Counted from the stretch's first letter, positions 20,731 through 31,580 are shown. The stretch: 64,000 bases of DNA from Conchocele bisecta (GCA_029237695.1 CM055274.1:17225505-17289504), one strand, 5' to 3'. Notes: generated by a model from the letters alone, not told the origin. Numbers and translations are program-made.

Positions 20731-20970
20731 TTATCCCTTACACCGCTATAAATTGTTTGTCGTCTGCTGTTTATTTTCTATTTTCATCATCAAAAACATG
20801 CTTTGACAGCACTTTAGAATAATTTACAACATGCTTTGACAGCACTTCAGAATCATTTCCATTGGAAATGATTCTGAAGTGCTGTCAAAACATGTTTTTA
20901 TTGAGAAATAAGGCAAGATATAAAAGCAACAGCGGACGACAATTGTTGTGTGTAGCGGTCTAAGAGTTAA
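20731..20970. mobile_element. Family B element (B10), duplicated-arm subtype
   Basis: Left TTATCCCTTACACCGCTAT, right GTGTAGCGGTCTAAGAGTTAA. Doubled left arm (GACAGCACTTTAGAATAATT, GACAGCACTTCAGAATCATT). The adjacent empty paralogue shows a TTAT/TTAA target. Confidence 0.85.
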
Positions 20971-21472
20971 GTAACATGCATTTGAAAGTTACGAGCCGTA
21001 CCATAGAAAATGTACTACATGGTTTAGGTAAGGTCCACAGTTGTGCAAATATTTGTGATTACCATGTGGTCCATTATGGGCATAAGCAGATAGATAGACC
21101 AAGCAAAATTTCATGAGCATCCTTACATAATTTCATGGTCTGTTTACATTGACCACTATCAACTATAAAGAGATAGTGGTCAAACGTTGTATACAGATAT
21201 GGATGTTTGTTTTCCATAGAGTATCATTTTCAATCCCTCAGTCTATACAAACATCTGCAGTGGTATGAACTATAACCACATCGTATCACAACATTCATAC
21301 AGGAAGAAGATGATCCCTTTCTTCAAGATCTACAAACTTGTACCGCCTATTTGCATTTGATTTTATACATGCATTAATAATGACAATGAATATGATTCTG
21401 CCACATCATGTCAAAAGTTGTGTTGCAGAATGGAAAGAATGGCGTGAGAACTGCATGGAATCACGATATAGG
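20971..21472. other. Mostly featureless; small hairpin at 21150-21185
   Basis: TTGACCACTATC faces GATAGTGGTCAA across about 12 bases. No family match and no coding motif. Confidence 0.5.
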
Positions 21473-21611
21473 GTTAACAGTATTGTAATTTTGAAATTTG
21501 CGCCGTATATCAGAAAATGATAGGTCGGAAAATCTGTTTAATGGTGACTCGCTATCATTTTCTGATATACGCCGCAAATTTCAAAATTACAATGCGGTTA
21601 ACCTATTTCTA
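21473..21611. mobile_element. Inverted-repeat element, arms about 55-60 bp
   Basis: TAGGGTTAACAGTATTGTAA... GTATATCAGAAAATGATAG at the left faces CTATCATTTTCTGATATACG... TTACAATGCGGTTAACCTA at the right. The arms differ at a few bases. Ends contain GTTAAC. Single copy in the window. Confidence 0.75.
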
Positions 21612-21854
21612 ATGCACTCCTTTACTACTGGCGTAGGAATACATATTGAAATAATTTGCGACCGTTCATCAACAATGATATACCTCTAATGTATGACCAT
21701 CAGCCAATCAGATTGCGTGATATTTATAGAGTACATTAGAATACATATTTTACCATATCAGATACATGTACTAGAAAGGTGAATATTTGTATCTTAGTAT
21801 TTGTTGTATACGGTTAACTATGATATGACTGGAATTTTCCTTTTCACTCTCGTT

Positions 21855-22060
21855 GCATTTAGTATTCACCAGACTGAGCCCCACATCATAAAAGTAATAG
21901 AATTAGCACTGATCTTACTACTTTTGTAATGGCGTATAACTGGATTCAATTTTCACATACAAGAAAACAAAAAGTGTACATATAAAGGTTCAAACCAGAG
22001 ATATTGGGATTTCAATAAAGATGAACCCCATCATTAAATTGAATTACCCTTCATCAAATG
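21855..22060 (+). mobile_element. Family R repeat fragment (R4)
   Basis: Aligns to the second half of R2: CTTACTACTTTTGTAATGGC, TTCAATTTTCACATACAAG, GGTTCAAACCAGAGATATTG and AAGATGAACCCC. The 5' part is missing. Confidence 0.55.
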
Positions 22061-22218
22061 CTCCTAACCAACCGCTGGCCCGAAGTGTACACGTTAGAAA
22101 TATACAACCGGACTCTACAAGCACAAATACATGTAGTAGTATTCATGTTCTAGTATCATCTTGCAAAGGGTGATTTATCTGTGAATGTTGTTTCAACTTG
22201 GAAAACGTTTTGCCAATT

Positions 22219-22453
22219 TGTGGCTGTGACTGGAGAAATGAGGCCTATGGATTTTGCGACCAGTGTAGATCCAGATCAGCCTGTGCATCCGCACAGTCTG
22301 ATCAGGATCTGCACAGTTCGCCATTCCATCAATGAAACACCCGCCATCCTTCGGAGAAGCAATATAGATCTTTATCAGGCTACACGGGTGTGTTATTTGA
22401 TTACGAGCTAGACTGGTCACAATTCCCATAAGACCCATTTCTCATCGCCACAT
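22219..22453. mobile_element. Family D element (D5)
   Basis: Left end TGTGGCTGTGACTGGAGAAA. Core GTAGATCCAGATCAGCCTGT faces ACAGTCTGATCAGGATCTGC. Side block AGCAATATAGATCTTTATCA. The right end is decayed (CTCATCGCCACAT). Confidence 0.8.
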
Positions 22454-23580
22454 TTCTGATACATGTACAACAGGTACCATCTGATAGATAGATCCCAACT
22501 ACGGTCACATGTTGTACATGACCACAATGATTTTGTACAAAAGACAAATGTATGATCTATGGATAGTGAAAGTTAGTACTGGACAACACCCACCTCTCCC
22601 CCTCCCACCCTTCATTAAAACACAATTACAGGGCCAATCTCTGAACTTTCAAATGAACTGAGAAATAAAACATGTCAACTAAAGCAAGCCCGTCATTTAT
22701 ACTAGTACATGTGGCAATCAAATTCAAAGGACATGATAATTATATGGAGAAGGGGCAGTATTTGTACTTTTTGAAGAATTATCTACACATCTATACCTTC
22801 AGTTGGGCAGGGTATCAGACAAATTTGTATAGGTATGTTTTCAATTAAAGCTATTGGTTGAACAATCATATTCATTCTATAATTATACATGTCAGCTAAT
22901 TTAAGATTCTTCTTGTTCTAAATTTAATCGCATTTCAAATGCAGCAGACTGAATGAGTGATCAATCCAGTTGGCCTGGCCTTAAATGACCTTACAGGTAG
23001 CTGTTGATAGGCCAGAGGCTTGGTGCATAAATTATGCGTGACTCGTTTCATAAATCTGATACCAAATGGACACTTTTGAGATCCTCTATTTATTGGCAAG
23101 AATGAGTCCACACGTAGTATCATCTACAATTCTTCGAAATGGCACAATACGTTTGTTTTATCCACTAGCAGCTCAACTTTGATGTGTTTGACATGGCAGC
23201 TATTCCTTCAAATTGTCAAACCATTCTCTTGAAGCACATGTAGATTCACATACCAACATCTATCATTTTGGTGTGGCCCACATTCAACCTGCTCAAAGTT
23301 TCACTCATGCCGCAGATTATCCAACAGACACATGTTTCAAATTAAATCCACACTTCGGTAATTAGCCAAACTGACAAACACGGCAGTTAAACCAATAGTT
23401 TCAATGATTGGAGAGTAATGAAAGCTATTGTTGTCATTAAAGAATGATTACTGAGCTAATCTGTGAGTGATTGATACAGCTCTTCAGTTGGGTAACTTTG
23501 TCAATAGGGATATGTCACAGAAAATGGGGTTGTTGTGTGTTTCAACCAGTGCAATTAATCACTGTGCAGCTATTCCTGAT
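22454..23580. other. No recognisable feature
   Basis: About 1.1 kb, the longest stretch outside the protocadherin region without an identifiable repeat. It has no coding motif or extended open frame. Confidence 0.5.
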
Positions 23581-23899
23581 TTAACCCTTAGAATGCTGAA
23601 TTAAAGTTTGTTGTATGGTGTTTAGTTCCATTTTCGTCAACAAAGACATGGCTTGGAAGTATTTAACCCTTACTACGCTGAATTAAATGTTGTCGTCTGC
23701 TGGAAATGTTTTATTTTCAATATTTCTCGACAAAAACCTGGTTTTGACATGACAGCACATGAGAATCGTCTCCAGTGGAGACGATTCTCATGTGCTGTCA
23801 AAACCAGGTTTTTGTTAAGAATTAAAGCAAAAATGAAAAACAACAGACGACAATTTCCGTCAACAGCGTAGGAAGGGTTAAGAATCATTTTCAATGGCA
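23581..23899. mobile_element. Family B element (B11) split by B12
   Basis: 23581-23666 runs TTAACCCTTAGAATGCTGAA to GGCTTGGAAGTATTTAA. After B12 the same arm resumes as AGAATCATTTTCAATGG. The right half is missing. Confidence 0.75.
23663..23881. mobile_element. Family B-II element (B12) nested in B11
   Basis: Full length with a TTAA at each end: TTAACCCTTACTACGCTGAA and GCGTAGGAAGGGTTAA. Core ACAGCACATGAGAATCGTCT facing AGACGATTCTCATGTGCTGT. The host B11 resumes exactly after the second TTAA, which is the expected footprint of TTAA-specific insertion. Confidence 0.88.
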
Positions 23900-23904
23900 G
23901 GCTG

Positions 23905-24176
23905 CTCAAGGATACCCACGGCCACCGCCTGGTCCGACCAACAAATATTTTGTAAGTCATTTGGCCTTGCATGGATGGGATATAAAATGGATGATGATAA
24001 ATAAGTATATGAAGTTTTAAGTCGATCCGACTTAAGGTTGCATAGATAATGTGCACCAGAAAACATTTACGCAAATATTATGAACGGACGGATGAACAGA
24101 CGGAAATACGAAAACATGGATGGACAGATGGAAATACGAAAACTATACTTTTCCTTTCCCATGTTGCAAGGGTTAA
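23905..24176 (+). repeat. Family Z repeat (Z1)
   Basis: GTAAGTCATTTGGCCTTGCA, GGATGATGATAAATAAGTAT and ATGAAGTTTTAAGTCGATCC match Z2 (25770). It continues into GACGGATGAACAGACGGAAA-type simple sequence, which is repeated, and ends at AAGGGTTAA. Class unknown. Confidence 0.55.
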
Positions 24177-24269
24177 AATGCTCATTAGAAGACCTGGGAT
24201 TGGAAGACACACATTAAACATGGAACAGTGTAAACCGTGATGTATGAGAATGCTGATGGAATAGTTACA

Positions 24270-24535
24270 CATGTATATATGCTTGTACATATTTGTATAT
24301 ACATAGCGCGATATATCGTTAAATATGAATAACATAATGATGAACCACATTTATGGAATGGTGTGTGCAGAAGTTAACTGCAACTTTATTTGAATTAGTT
24401 GCACACTTATATGCTTGTTATGTATGTACTTGTATATAAACAGTGAGATCTATCTTTAAGTATGAATTAAACAAATAGTCAATGTCAGTAACAATACTCA
24501 CATTTATGGAATGGTGTGTGCAGAAGTTATAATGT
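24270..24535 (+). repeat. Imperfect tandem duplication, period about 154 bp
   Basis: TATGCTTGTACATATTTGTA... ACATTTATGGAATGGTGTGT GCAGAAGTTA recurs as TATGCTTGTTATGTATGTAC... ACATTTATGGAATGGTGTGT GCAGAAGTTA. Confidence 0.7.
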
Positions 24536-24652
24536 AACTTGATTTCAATTTCTTAATAAAATAATATTTATATTTTGAATGTACCTAAGGGTGAGATACA
24601 TGCAATAAATGTAGACCTGGTTTCCTACACAACTATATCCTCTGGTGTAGCA

Positions 24653-25020
24653 TTAACCCATTAACCCTTACTATTAAATTTTGTTGGCTGATGGAAATGT
24701 TTTATTTTCAATATTTTTCGATAAAAACCTATTTTGACAAAACAGGTTTTTTGTTAAGAATTAAGGCAAAAATGAAAAACAGCAGACGACAATTGCGTAA
24801 CGAGGGTTAAGATAAAATTATAGTAGAGTATGATTTTTTATGAGAAAAAAATCCCTCGTTTCTTTATTTCATCTTGAAAGTATATGTTGTTACCACTCAT
24901 TTGAACCGTCTCAATGAGACGGTTCAAATGAGTGGTAACAACATATACCTTCATGGAGAAATAAACAAAATAATTTTTTTTTTTTTTAAATTATCGAATC
25001 CTTAGACTGAAATGTGTTAA
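24653..25020. mobile_element. Family E element (E2) carrying B13
   Basis: Left TTAACCCA is followed at once by B13 (24661-24810). E resumes with the stem AAGTATATGTTGTTACCACT then CATTTGAACCGTCTC and its complement, closing at GACTGAAATGTGTTAA. Confidence 0.75.
24661..24810. mobile_element. Family B-II element, short form (B13)
   Basis: TTAACCCTTACTATTAAATT to GCGTAACGAGGGTTAA. The central AGAATCGTCTC palindrome is deleted, leaving AACCTATTTTGACAAAACAGG. Confidence 0.75.
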
Positions 25021-25378
25021 TAGGAATGACAATATCTTCATTCGGCAGCTGCAAATGTGAAGTGAAGTCGGACAAGATTCAGGGCAACCAGGAAATACAT
25101 TATTTGATTTTCCTCAAGGCAAACTAACAGCTCAATTTCCTCAAATTAATTCCCGCTGCTAAACTGCTTTTGTCTTGTCTGATTAACAAACCCCGAATGA
25201 AGTAACCAGATTGGTGCCAGGGGATAAAAAAAAAACGGAAAAAAGCACCACATGTCGATTTTTGTTCTATGGCCCACAGGTTACTGGTATACCATTTTTG
25301 AGCCGAGCTTAGCGCTCAAGCTCAGATCTGAGCAATGTATTTCAGAGCTTCAGATAAGTTTTGTATCGAAAGAGTATT
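25021..25378. other. No recognisable feature
   Basis: Contains only a short A-run near 25228 and no family member. Confidence 0.5.
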
Positions 25379-25379
25379 A

Positions 25380-25660
25380 TACACAGATTTCAAATTCAAT
25401 GCGTATTTTACTTTTACAAATGTAATATTGATTTTCTTCCTTATTAAATCGGGAACAAATGATACAAATAAAAAATTAACTTACTTGAGCTGCAAAAAGC
25501 TAACACCGTTTGCTTTTTGCAGCTCAACTAAGTAAATGTTCAACTTTATTACAGCATTTTCACTACTAAATTTGAAAATCAATGCATATTTTCACATAGT
25601 TGTGAGTATTTTGTACTCCCACTTTTGACAATCAATGCATATTCTGATAAAATAAGTGTG
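25380..25660. repeat. Inverted repeat around 25505
   Basis: TTACTTGAGCTGCAAAAAGC faces GCTTTTTGCAGCTCAACTAA. Outer sequences TTCAAATTCAATGCGTATTT and TTTGACAATCAATGCATATT suggest a decayed larger symmetric element. Confidence 0.55.
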
Positions 25661-25769
25661 TTTAATACGCCAATACGCACATTATCTGGGGCTCGGGTAT
25701 TGTTTTTGAGAGGGGATGAGATTTAGACTGCTTGCATCAAAGATTTATCATTGTCACCAGTTTTTACAG

Positions 25770-25985
25770 CTTATTCATGTAATTTACTTTGACTAAACAT
25801 ACCAGAAATAAGTCGCACTGATGTATATACATCAAATAACTTTAACGCAAATTTGTAAGTCATTGGTCCTTGACCTTGATAACAGGGGCCGAATGGATGT
25901 GCTATAGAATGAAAATATGGATGATGATAAATAAGTATATGAAGTTGCAAGCAAATCCGACTTATGATATTAACAGAGATAGTAG
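25770..25985 (+). repeat. Family Z repeat (Z2)
   Basis: Shares GTAAGTCATTGGTCCTTGAC, GGATGATGATAAATAAGTAT, ATGAAGTTGCAAGCAAATCC and GACTTA with Z1. It runs directly into an L element. Confidence 0.55.
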
Positions 25986-26185
25986 ATAGCATATATTTGA
26001 TGATTAAAAGTATGCAGAATTATTATACTGAATTTATTAAATTATCACATATTTTTTTTTGTGATAATGTAATAAATTCAGTATAATAAAAATTAATAAA
26101 TTTCTCCCAAAAATTGAAAATTTCTCCCTCAAAGTATACTTTGCTAGAAATGTATACTTTGCAATGTTGGTGAAATAGGCTACAG
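25986..26185. mobile_element. Family L element (L1), left end missing
   Basis: TTATTATACTGAATTTATTA faces TAATAAATTCAGTATAATAA. It ends CAAAGTATACTTTGC... GCAATGTTGGTGAAATAGGCTA. Compared with L2, the first 120 bp are absent. Confidence 0.78.
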
Positions 26186-26279
26186 ATGGATGAAATCTCG
26201 GACAGCCAGATGAACAGACAGAGTGGCGATGACTATGTACCCCACACATATTTTTGTGATAAATAAAAAGTAAAATTCA

Positions 26280-26524
26280 TTAACACTTTCAACATTACAG
26301 ACTTCTTTTGTGATGTTTGCAAACAGTGTAGATACAAATGAGCCGGCTCGTAACGAGTCGTCTCATCAGGATCTGCAATTCTCATATTTTTTTAGAAAAA
26401 AAAAACAACACCCTTTTTATAAATGGATTCGTCTAAAATTCTTTTTGTGATGATTGGATTAGTGGGAAAATTAATATACATGTATCACAGTCCATTATAG
26501 TTACTTAGGGATGAAAGGGTTACT
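26280..26524. mobile_element. Family C element (C4)
   Basis: TTAACACTTTCAACATTACA at the left; core GATACAAATGAGCCGGCTCG facing CGAGTCGTCTCATCAGGATC; right block TGTGATGATTGGATTAGTGG; last bases AAAGGGTTA. Confidence 0.82.
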
Positions 26525-27481
26525 TCAGCGCTGTAAGGGTTACCGTAAGCTCCTTATCGTCATGCCGAGTCGCATATGTCAGTCGGAGACAAAACTGCTG
26601 GTTTTGGCTCCCAAGTTCCACATTTCCGTAAATTCAGGCTCACACGTTTGGGCGACCATTGAAGTTGGCAATAAGTGTGTCTCCTGATTAAAATCATTGT
26701 TTTCCACAGTTATCCTTCCCGTGGGTGCATGCCGTTGTCAATTTACACTCGTACAGTGATCCGTTACTGCCAGAATTAATTTGAAACCAGTTCCGTCTTT
26801 CTTCACCGTGTGTTTTTACATGTTTGACGTTTCTGCATGTTTCCAGTTAAATGTAATTGAAAATAAGACGTGGGACACTTTTGTGCTAATCTCTGCTCAA
26901 AGTAGTTAGAGACGAACACAGTATGAGAACAGCCACACAGCATGAGAACAGCCATAGCCGAGACGGACATCTTAACCCTATTAGACGGCATGTTTGGGAT
27001 GCCAAGCTATCATTGAAGTTTTCACAAATAAACATGCTAACTGACCAAAGGGTGGAAGGGCAGAGTGCATGGAATGCCGCTATATCTCCAGTTGAATGCC
27101 ACAGATTTATATATCAAGCAAGAACATATGCAATTCCTCATGAAAATCCAGAGTGAGAATTGTAGAAATTATTGGTATTTATTCATGTACACTGTGTTCA
27201 ACATAGTTGCTGATTGGTTCCTCGTGGTTCTCACTATCAGAATGTTCCCAAAAATATATCCTGAACTCTATGAAAAGGCGCATAAAAATACTGTATAATA
27301 CATTTGTTGATTGCCATAAGTATATGTCATTGACTGCATGACCATATTTTATTCTATCGACTTACATGGATTTTAAATATACAATTTGTTTTATGTTAAT
27401 GAAAAAGTGGAAAGAAGGGTTTTTATGTCCCAGCAACAGCTAAAGTCATGGATCATTTTCAAGTCTCATACAAAGGACCAG
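26525..27481. other. No recognisable feature
   Basis: About 950 bp. Open frames of 62-77 codons on both strands (26803-27298) have no domain I know and I do not call them genes. Confidence 0.5.
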
Positions 27482-27784
27482 TAGCCTATTTCACCAAAAT
27501 TGCAAAGTATACTTTTCTAGCAAAGTATACTTTGAGGGAGTAATCATTTATTTTTCCTGAAATGCATTATTTCATATAGAACTAACGACTGCATATATTT
27601 GATGATTAAAAGTATGCAGAATTATTATACTGAATTTATTACATTATCACAGCCAAAATGGCTGTGATAATGTAATAAATTCAGTATAATAAAAATTAAT
27701 AAATTTATCCCAAAAATTGAAAATTTCTCCCTCAAAGTATACTTTTCTAGAAATGTATACTTTGCAATGTTGGTGAAATAGGCT
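27482..27784. mobile_element. Family L element (L2), complete
   Basis: Inverted ends GCCTATTTCACCAAAATTGC and GCAATGTTGGTGAAATAGGC, flanked by TA on both sides. Central perfect stem of 34 bp (TTATTATACTGAATTTATTA, ending ATCACAGCCA) with an AAA turn. Non-coding. TA flanks suit a Tc1/mariner-type MITE, which is an inference. Confidence 0.85.
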
Positions 27785-27811
27785 ACAGATGGATGGAACG
27801 TGTCTTTCATG

Positions 27812-27886
27812 CCTAGGGTGTGGATTGAACTCGAAACATCTGGTATTAAGTCCAGTGTCCGAACATCTAGACCACCAATCCTTCCC
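27812..27886 (-). repeat. tRNA-Leu-like pseudogene or SINE head
   Basis: On the minus strand GGTGGTCTAGATG matches a D-arm/A box, CTGGACTTAATACCAG forms an anticodon arm with TAA in the loop (Leu), and GAGTTCAATCC matches the B box. The two acceptor halves do not pair, so it is not a working tRNA gene. A tRNA-derived SINE head or old pseudogene is the best reading. Confidence 0.55.
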
Positions 27887-27986
27887 TTTATGTTGCTGAA
27901 AAACCTTAATGAAGATTGACAATAAAATATGCTATTACCATTGCCGAACCATAACAGAGTCATAGTGTAACCAAACATAGTCATAG

Positions 27987-28202
27987 TCCAACCCTTACTA
28001 CGCTGAATTAAATGTCGTCTGCTGGAAATGTTTCATTTTCAATATTTTTTGACAAAAACCTGGTTTTGACAGCACATGAGAATCGTCTCCAGTGGTGGAG
28101 ACAATTCTCATGTGCTGTCAAAACCAGTTTTTTGTTAAAGAATTAAAGCAAAAATGAAAAACAGCAGACGGCAATTTTCGTCAACAGCGTAGGAAGGGTT
28201 AA
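27987..28202. mobile_element. Family B-II element (B14)
   Basis: CCAACCCTTACTACGCTGAA to GCGTAGGAAGGGTTAA. Core GACAGCACATGAGAATCGTC facing ACAATTCTCATGTGCTGTCA. The left TTAA is mutated. Confidence 0.82.
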
Positions 28203-28306
28203 CCACACCTATATCTCATCCAAGGTGCATTACAAATGAATCATTTAACACAATGTTATAAACGAGACATCAACAACACATGATTTATATATATATACTA
28301 TACGTC

Positions 28307-28545
28307 TTAACCCTTAGACTGCTACTCACAACAATTGTCGTCTGCTGTTGCTTTTATATGTTGCCATGTTTCTCAATAAAAACATGGTTTGACAGCACTT
28401 CAGAATAATGGAAATGATTCTGAAGTGCTGTCAAGGCATGTTGTAAAGTATTCTAAAGTGCTGTCAAAGCATGTTTTTTGATGATAAAAATGGAAAATAG
28501 AAAATAAACAGCACACAACAAATAAAATAGCGGTGTAAGGGTTAA
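28307..28545. mobile_element. Family B element (B15), duplicated-arm subtype
   Basis: TTAACCCTTAGACTGCTACT to GCGGTGTAAGGGTTAA. Here the doubled arm is on the right (AAGTGCTGTCAAGGCATGTT, then AAGTGCTGTCAAAGCATGTT), the mirror orientation of B4. Confidence 0.82.
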
Positions 28546-28889
28546 TTCATTCAATTGTACCAAGTCGGCGAGCGCCAGTCGCCACTAGAGTGACGACCGG
28601 ATCTACATACACATTGTTACACCCACTAATCAGCGCATAATCAAAGTAACGGCAAGATGCTAACCACTCATTATGAAAGGCTGAGGACATTCCGCGAGTA
28701 TAAACACCTATTAAATGTCACACTACCGTGAAACTGGACTCCGCTGTAAACCACAAAGGTCTCATTCATTCGGCTTTTGATTTTTTTCTTACAATTTCGA
28801 CCACTTCCGGTAAGTACCGATATCGGAAAATGACTTATAAAGTGAACAATATACACCACCAAATTCTACACTCCTCTACCTGCATTGTA
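28546..28889. other. No recognisable feature
   Basis: Short dyads only (TCGCCACTAGAGTGACGA near 28577). No family member. Confidence 0.5.
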
Positions 28890-29085
28890 TTAATTTATCA
28901 TCGGCTGCCGTTTCATATTTTCTTTCTCAATAACTTATACATGGTTTGACAGTACATCATAATCATTTCCGACGGTAAAGTACTGTCAAACCAGGTTTCA
29001 TGTGACAAACCATGTTTTTGGTGACAAAAATAGAAAATAAAACAAACATGATATGAGACAAAAAATCGAATTCAGCTTTGTGATA
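28890..29085. mobile_element. Family B element, decayed (B16)
   Basis: ATGGTTTGACAGTACATCAT, AATCATTTCCGACGG, GTACTGTCAAACCAGG and TTCGAATTCAGC-like remnants. Terminal TTAA signals are mutated. Confidence 0.6.
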
Positions 29086-29238
29086 AACCATGGTTTTGAC
29101 AGTGATATATACCATCATATTCTAAACTTATACACCAGTATTGAGTTACATAATGTCAGGTGCCTGCATTAATTGCCACACCCAACAGATCATATAGCCC
29201 AATCCATTTTAGTCACTGTTTACAATGTGAAGGGACTA

Positions 29239-29803
29239 TAGTCTGTTTCACGAAAGCTGCCCAAATTTTACGGCTATATAGACAATTCAAAAACAATATT
29301 ATTTTCGATAATATTAAATTAAAGGAAAATTTAAGAATGAGCCTTCTTTTTATTTCGTGAAATTTTGTCAAATATTGATTTTATTACGAAAAATTGATTT
29401 GTCTATGGGAATTTAACATGGGGGAAAAAGTGGTAGGGAAGTGTGGGAGTAGTCAAAAAACGAAAAAATTTGGAAATTGACTCCGAAACCTGACTAGATA
29501 GCTTGGATATGATCTAACTAAGAAAACAAAAGTTAAATTTTAAAAATCGATCCAGTATTTCTAAAATTCAAAAAAATTTCCCCATGTTAAATCCCCATAG
29601 ACATCTTCGTAAAGATGTCTATGGGGATTTAACATGGGGAAATTGTTTTTTCGCAATTAAATCAATATTTGACAAAATTTCACGAAATAAAAAGAAGGCT
29701 CATTCTTAATTTTTCCTTTAATTTAATATTATCAAAAGAAATCTTGTTCTTGAATTGTTTATATAGCCGTAAAATTTGGGCAGCTTTCGTGAAACAGACA
29801 GTA
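29239..29803. mobile_element. Family H element (H1)
   Basis: Inverted ends TAGTCTGTTTCACGAAAGCT and AGCTTTCGTGAAACAGACAG, arms continuing as GCCCAAATTTTACGGC, GATAATATTAAATTAAAGGA and AATGAGCCTTCTTTTTATTT. Centre CCCCATAGACATCTTC facing GAAGATGTCTATGGGG. About 565 bp and nearly symmetric throughout. H2 (47501) is highly similar. Confidence 0.88.
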
Positions 29804-29873
29804 GGGCCAGTGACTAGTGAGGCAGCCATCTAGGTTGATGAACAAAAACTTCAATGAATATTTGGCCAAAACA

Positions 29874-30020
29874 TTAACCCTTAGACCGCTACTCACAACA
29901 ATTGTCATCTGCTGTTGCTTTTATCTTGCCTTATTTCTCAATAAAAACATGGTTTGACAGTACTTCAGAATGGGAAATGATTCTGAAGTGCTGTCAAAGC
30001 ATGTTGTTAATTATTCTAAA
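29874..30020. mobile_element. Family B element, left part (B17)
   Basis: TTAACCCTTAGACCGCTACT to the right arm AAGTGCTGTCAAAGCATGTT and TTATTCTAAA. The right terminus is missing. C5 follows within 20 bp. Confidence 0.72.
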
Positions 30021-30036
30021 AAAGACAACAAAAAAA

Positions 30037-30238
30037 TTAAGATTAATTTTCCATCCAATCCAACCAGCACAAAATAATTTTCAGCCTAGTCCATTTAGGA
30101 AAAGGGGATATTTTTTGTTTTCAAAAATTACATTCAAAAAGTGCATATCCTGATGAGACGGCTCGTTACGAGTCGCTCATTTGGATCTGCACTGTTTGCA
30201 TAAGCAGCTATAAAGGGCTTTCGGATTCATATGGTTAA
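30037..30238. mobile_element. Family C element, inverted orientation (C5)
   Basis: CCATCCAATCCAACCAGCAC and CAGCCTAGTCCATTTAGGAA are the C right half reversed. Core CCTGATGAGACGGCTCGTTA facing GAGTCGCTCATTTGGATC, closing at ATGGTTAA. Confidence 0.72.
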
Positions 30239-30551
30239 GTCATCTTTTGGCAACACGACACAAATAGGTGCCAAATATCTGCCATCGGTACAGTCATAGT
30301 AGTCCAACCATATCCAGTTCGGACTGGTTGACCAGCACTTTGAAATTCAACCCCCAAGATGAGTGACTGGCAAGGAAAAACACTCCAATCTCCAACCTGA
30401 CAAGTGACTGGCATGTCTTTAAATAATCATTATTTTTTGCCATGATGGTGGGTGGTGTTTTTCATGACCACTGTCATTCAAGTCTAACGTGTTAGTGTGC
30501 TTTGCGAACATGAACATTTAGTTAGAAGATTTACTGTATGGAATAAGCAAT
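30239..30551. other. No recognisable feature
   Basis: No family member and no coding motif. Confidence 0.5.
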
Positions 30552-30624
30552 CAGTGGAACCTCCCTAAACTGGACACCCTGGGAAGTACCCAGGGTGTCC
30601 GGTTTAGAGGTGTTCCACTGTAAT
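30552..30624. mobile_element. Family F hairpin (F4)
   Basis: AGTGGAACCTCCCTAAACTG, GACACCCTGGG faces CCCAGGGTGTCCGGTTTAGA and GTTCCACTG. Confidence 0.85.
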
Positions 30625-30863
30625 TCAGGCATATAATTATGCGCTCCAAGGCAATGTTTTTTGTGTGATTTCAACAACAGTTACCATCAGGGATGAATGA
30701 AAATAAAATAACATCAACATTATGCACACACAGTTTTTACAGGTATCTGAAATAAACAGGTTCTATTGACAACGAGAAATAATAATTGCCCGCAATGATC
30801 CAGCGAGACAGCTGTTATGTAGATCAACAGTGTTGGTCATTTATTGCACAAGTCTGGGAATCA

Positions 30864-31107
30864 GGGGCCCGTTTCACTAAACTTTGTACGACTAAAATGT
30901 TCGTAAGTGCAAATTTAGGATCGTCTGGAAATTTCAATTGATGGATTTACATTCCTTGAGCATAGGCTGCATATGCAGCCTATGCTCAATAAATGTAAAT
31001 TCAATAAATGTTTACAAGAAAACATTGTTAATGTGAAATTTACAGACTGTCATAATTTTGCACTTACAAACATTTTAATCGTACGATGTTTAGTGAAATG
31101 GCCCCTG
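30864..31107. mobile_element. Family G element (G1)
   Basis: Inverted ends GGGGCCCGTTTCACTAAACT and TGTTTAGTGAAATGGCCCC. Inside, TACGACTAAAATGTTCGTAA and TTTACATTCCTTGAGCATAG, with a centre GCATAGGCTGCATATGCAGC. Non-coding. The ends fit a short inverted-repeat transposon of unassigned class. Confidence 0.8.
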
Positions 31108-31250
31108 GTCGTATATGCAGCCTATGCTCAATAAATGTAAATTCAATAAATGTTTACAAGAACACTTTGTTAATATGAAATTTACAGACCGTCATAATTT
31201 TGCACCTACGAACATTTTAGTCGTACGATGTTTAGTGAAACGGCCCCCCC
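31108..31250. repeat. Tandem partial copy of G1's right half
   Basis: From TATGCAGCCTATGCTCAATA to GTTTAGTGAAACGGCCCC it repeats 30965-31107 with few changes. It is a local duplication or a second half-element. Confidence 0.8.
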
Positions 31251-31357
31251 TGGTCGTGAAGTGCAAATCTTTGCTGTGTTGAGGACTCCTCAATAATCGC
31301 TGTGAGCTCATAATGTTATCTGGATGGCATATTGCAAAAGATATTGGTTTACATATG

Positions 31358-31580
31358 TTAACTCTTTGCATGCTGGGAAATTTGTGGGCTACAAATAGTT
31401 CAAAACTAGCAGACAAAAATTCATCATATTTTCTTGTATTTCTCCCCATAAATATCATGAATATGTCTTGGAATTTCATTAGAATTGTGTCCGGAGACAT
31501 ACATGTATTTACAGAGAGAAATAAAACATATACTCCTAATTCGTTTGGCGGATATTTTCGCTGCTAGCATGCAGAGTTAA
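31358..31580. mobile_element. Family A element (A2), inverted orientation
   Basis: TTAACTCTTTGCATGCTGGG to CTAGCATGCAGAGTTAA. ATGTCTTGGAATTTCATTAG remains, but the complementary arm of the core is largely deleted (TCCGGAGACATACATG). Confidence 0.78.

Noticed and set aside
26803..27298. Cluster of 62-77 codon open frames as a small gene
   Set aside because: They overlap on both strands, lack any recognised domain and have no consistent splice sites.
31192..31567. Open frames of 84 and 102 codons on opposite strands
   Set aside because: They overlap the G1 partial copy and the A2 element and are explained by repeat sequence.
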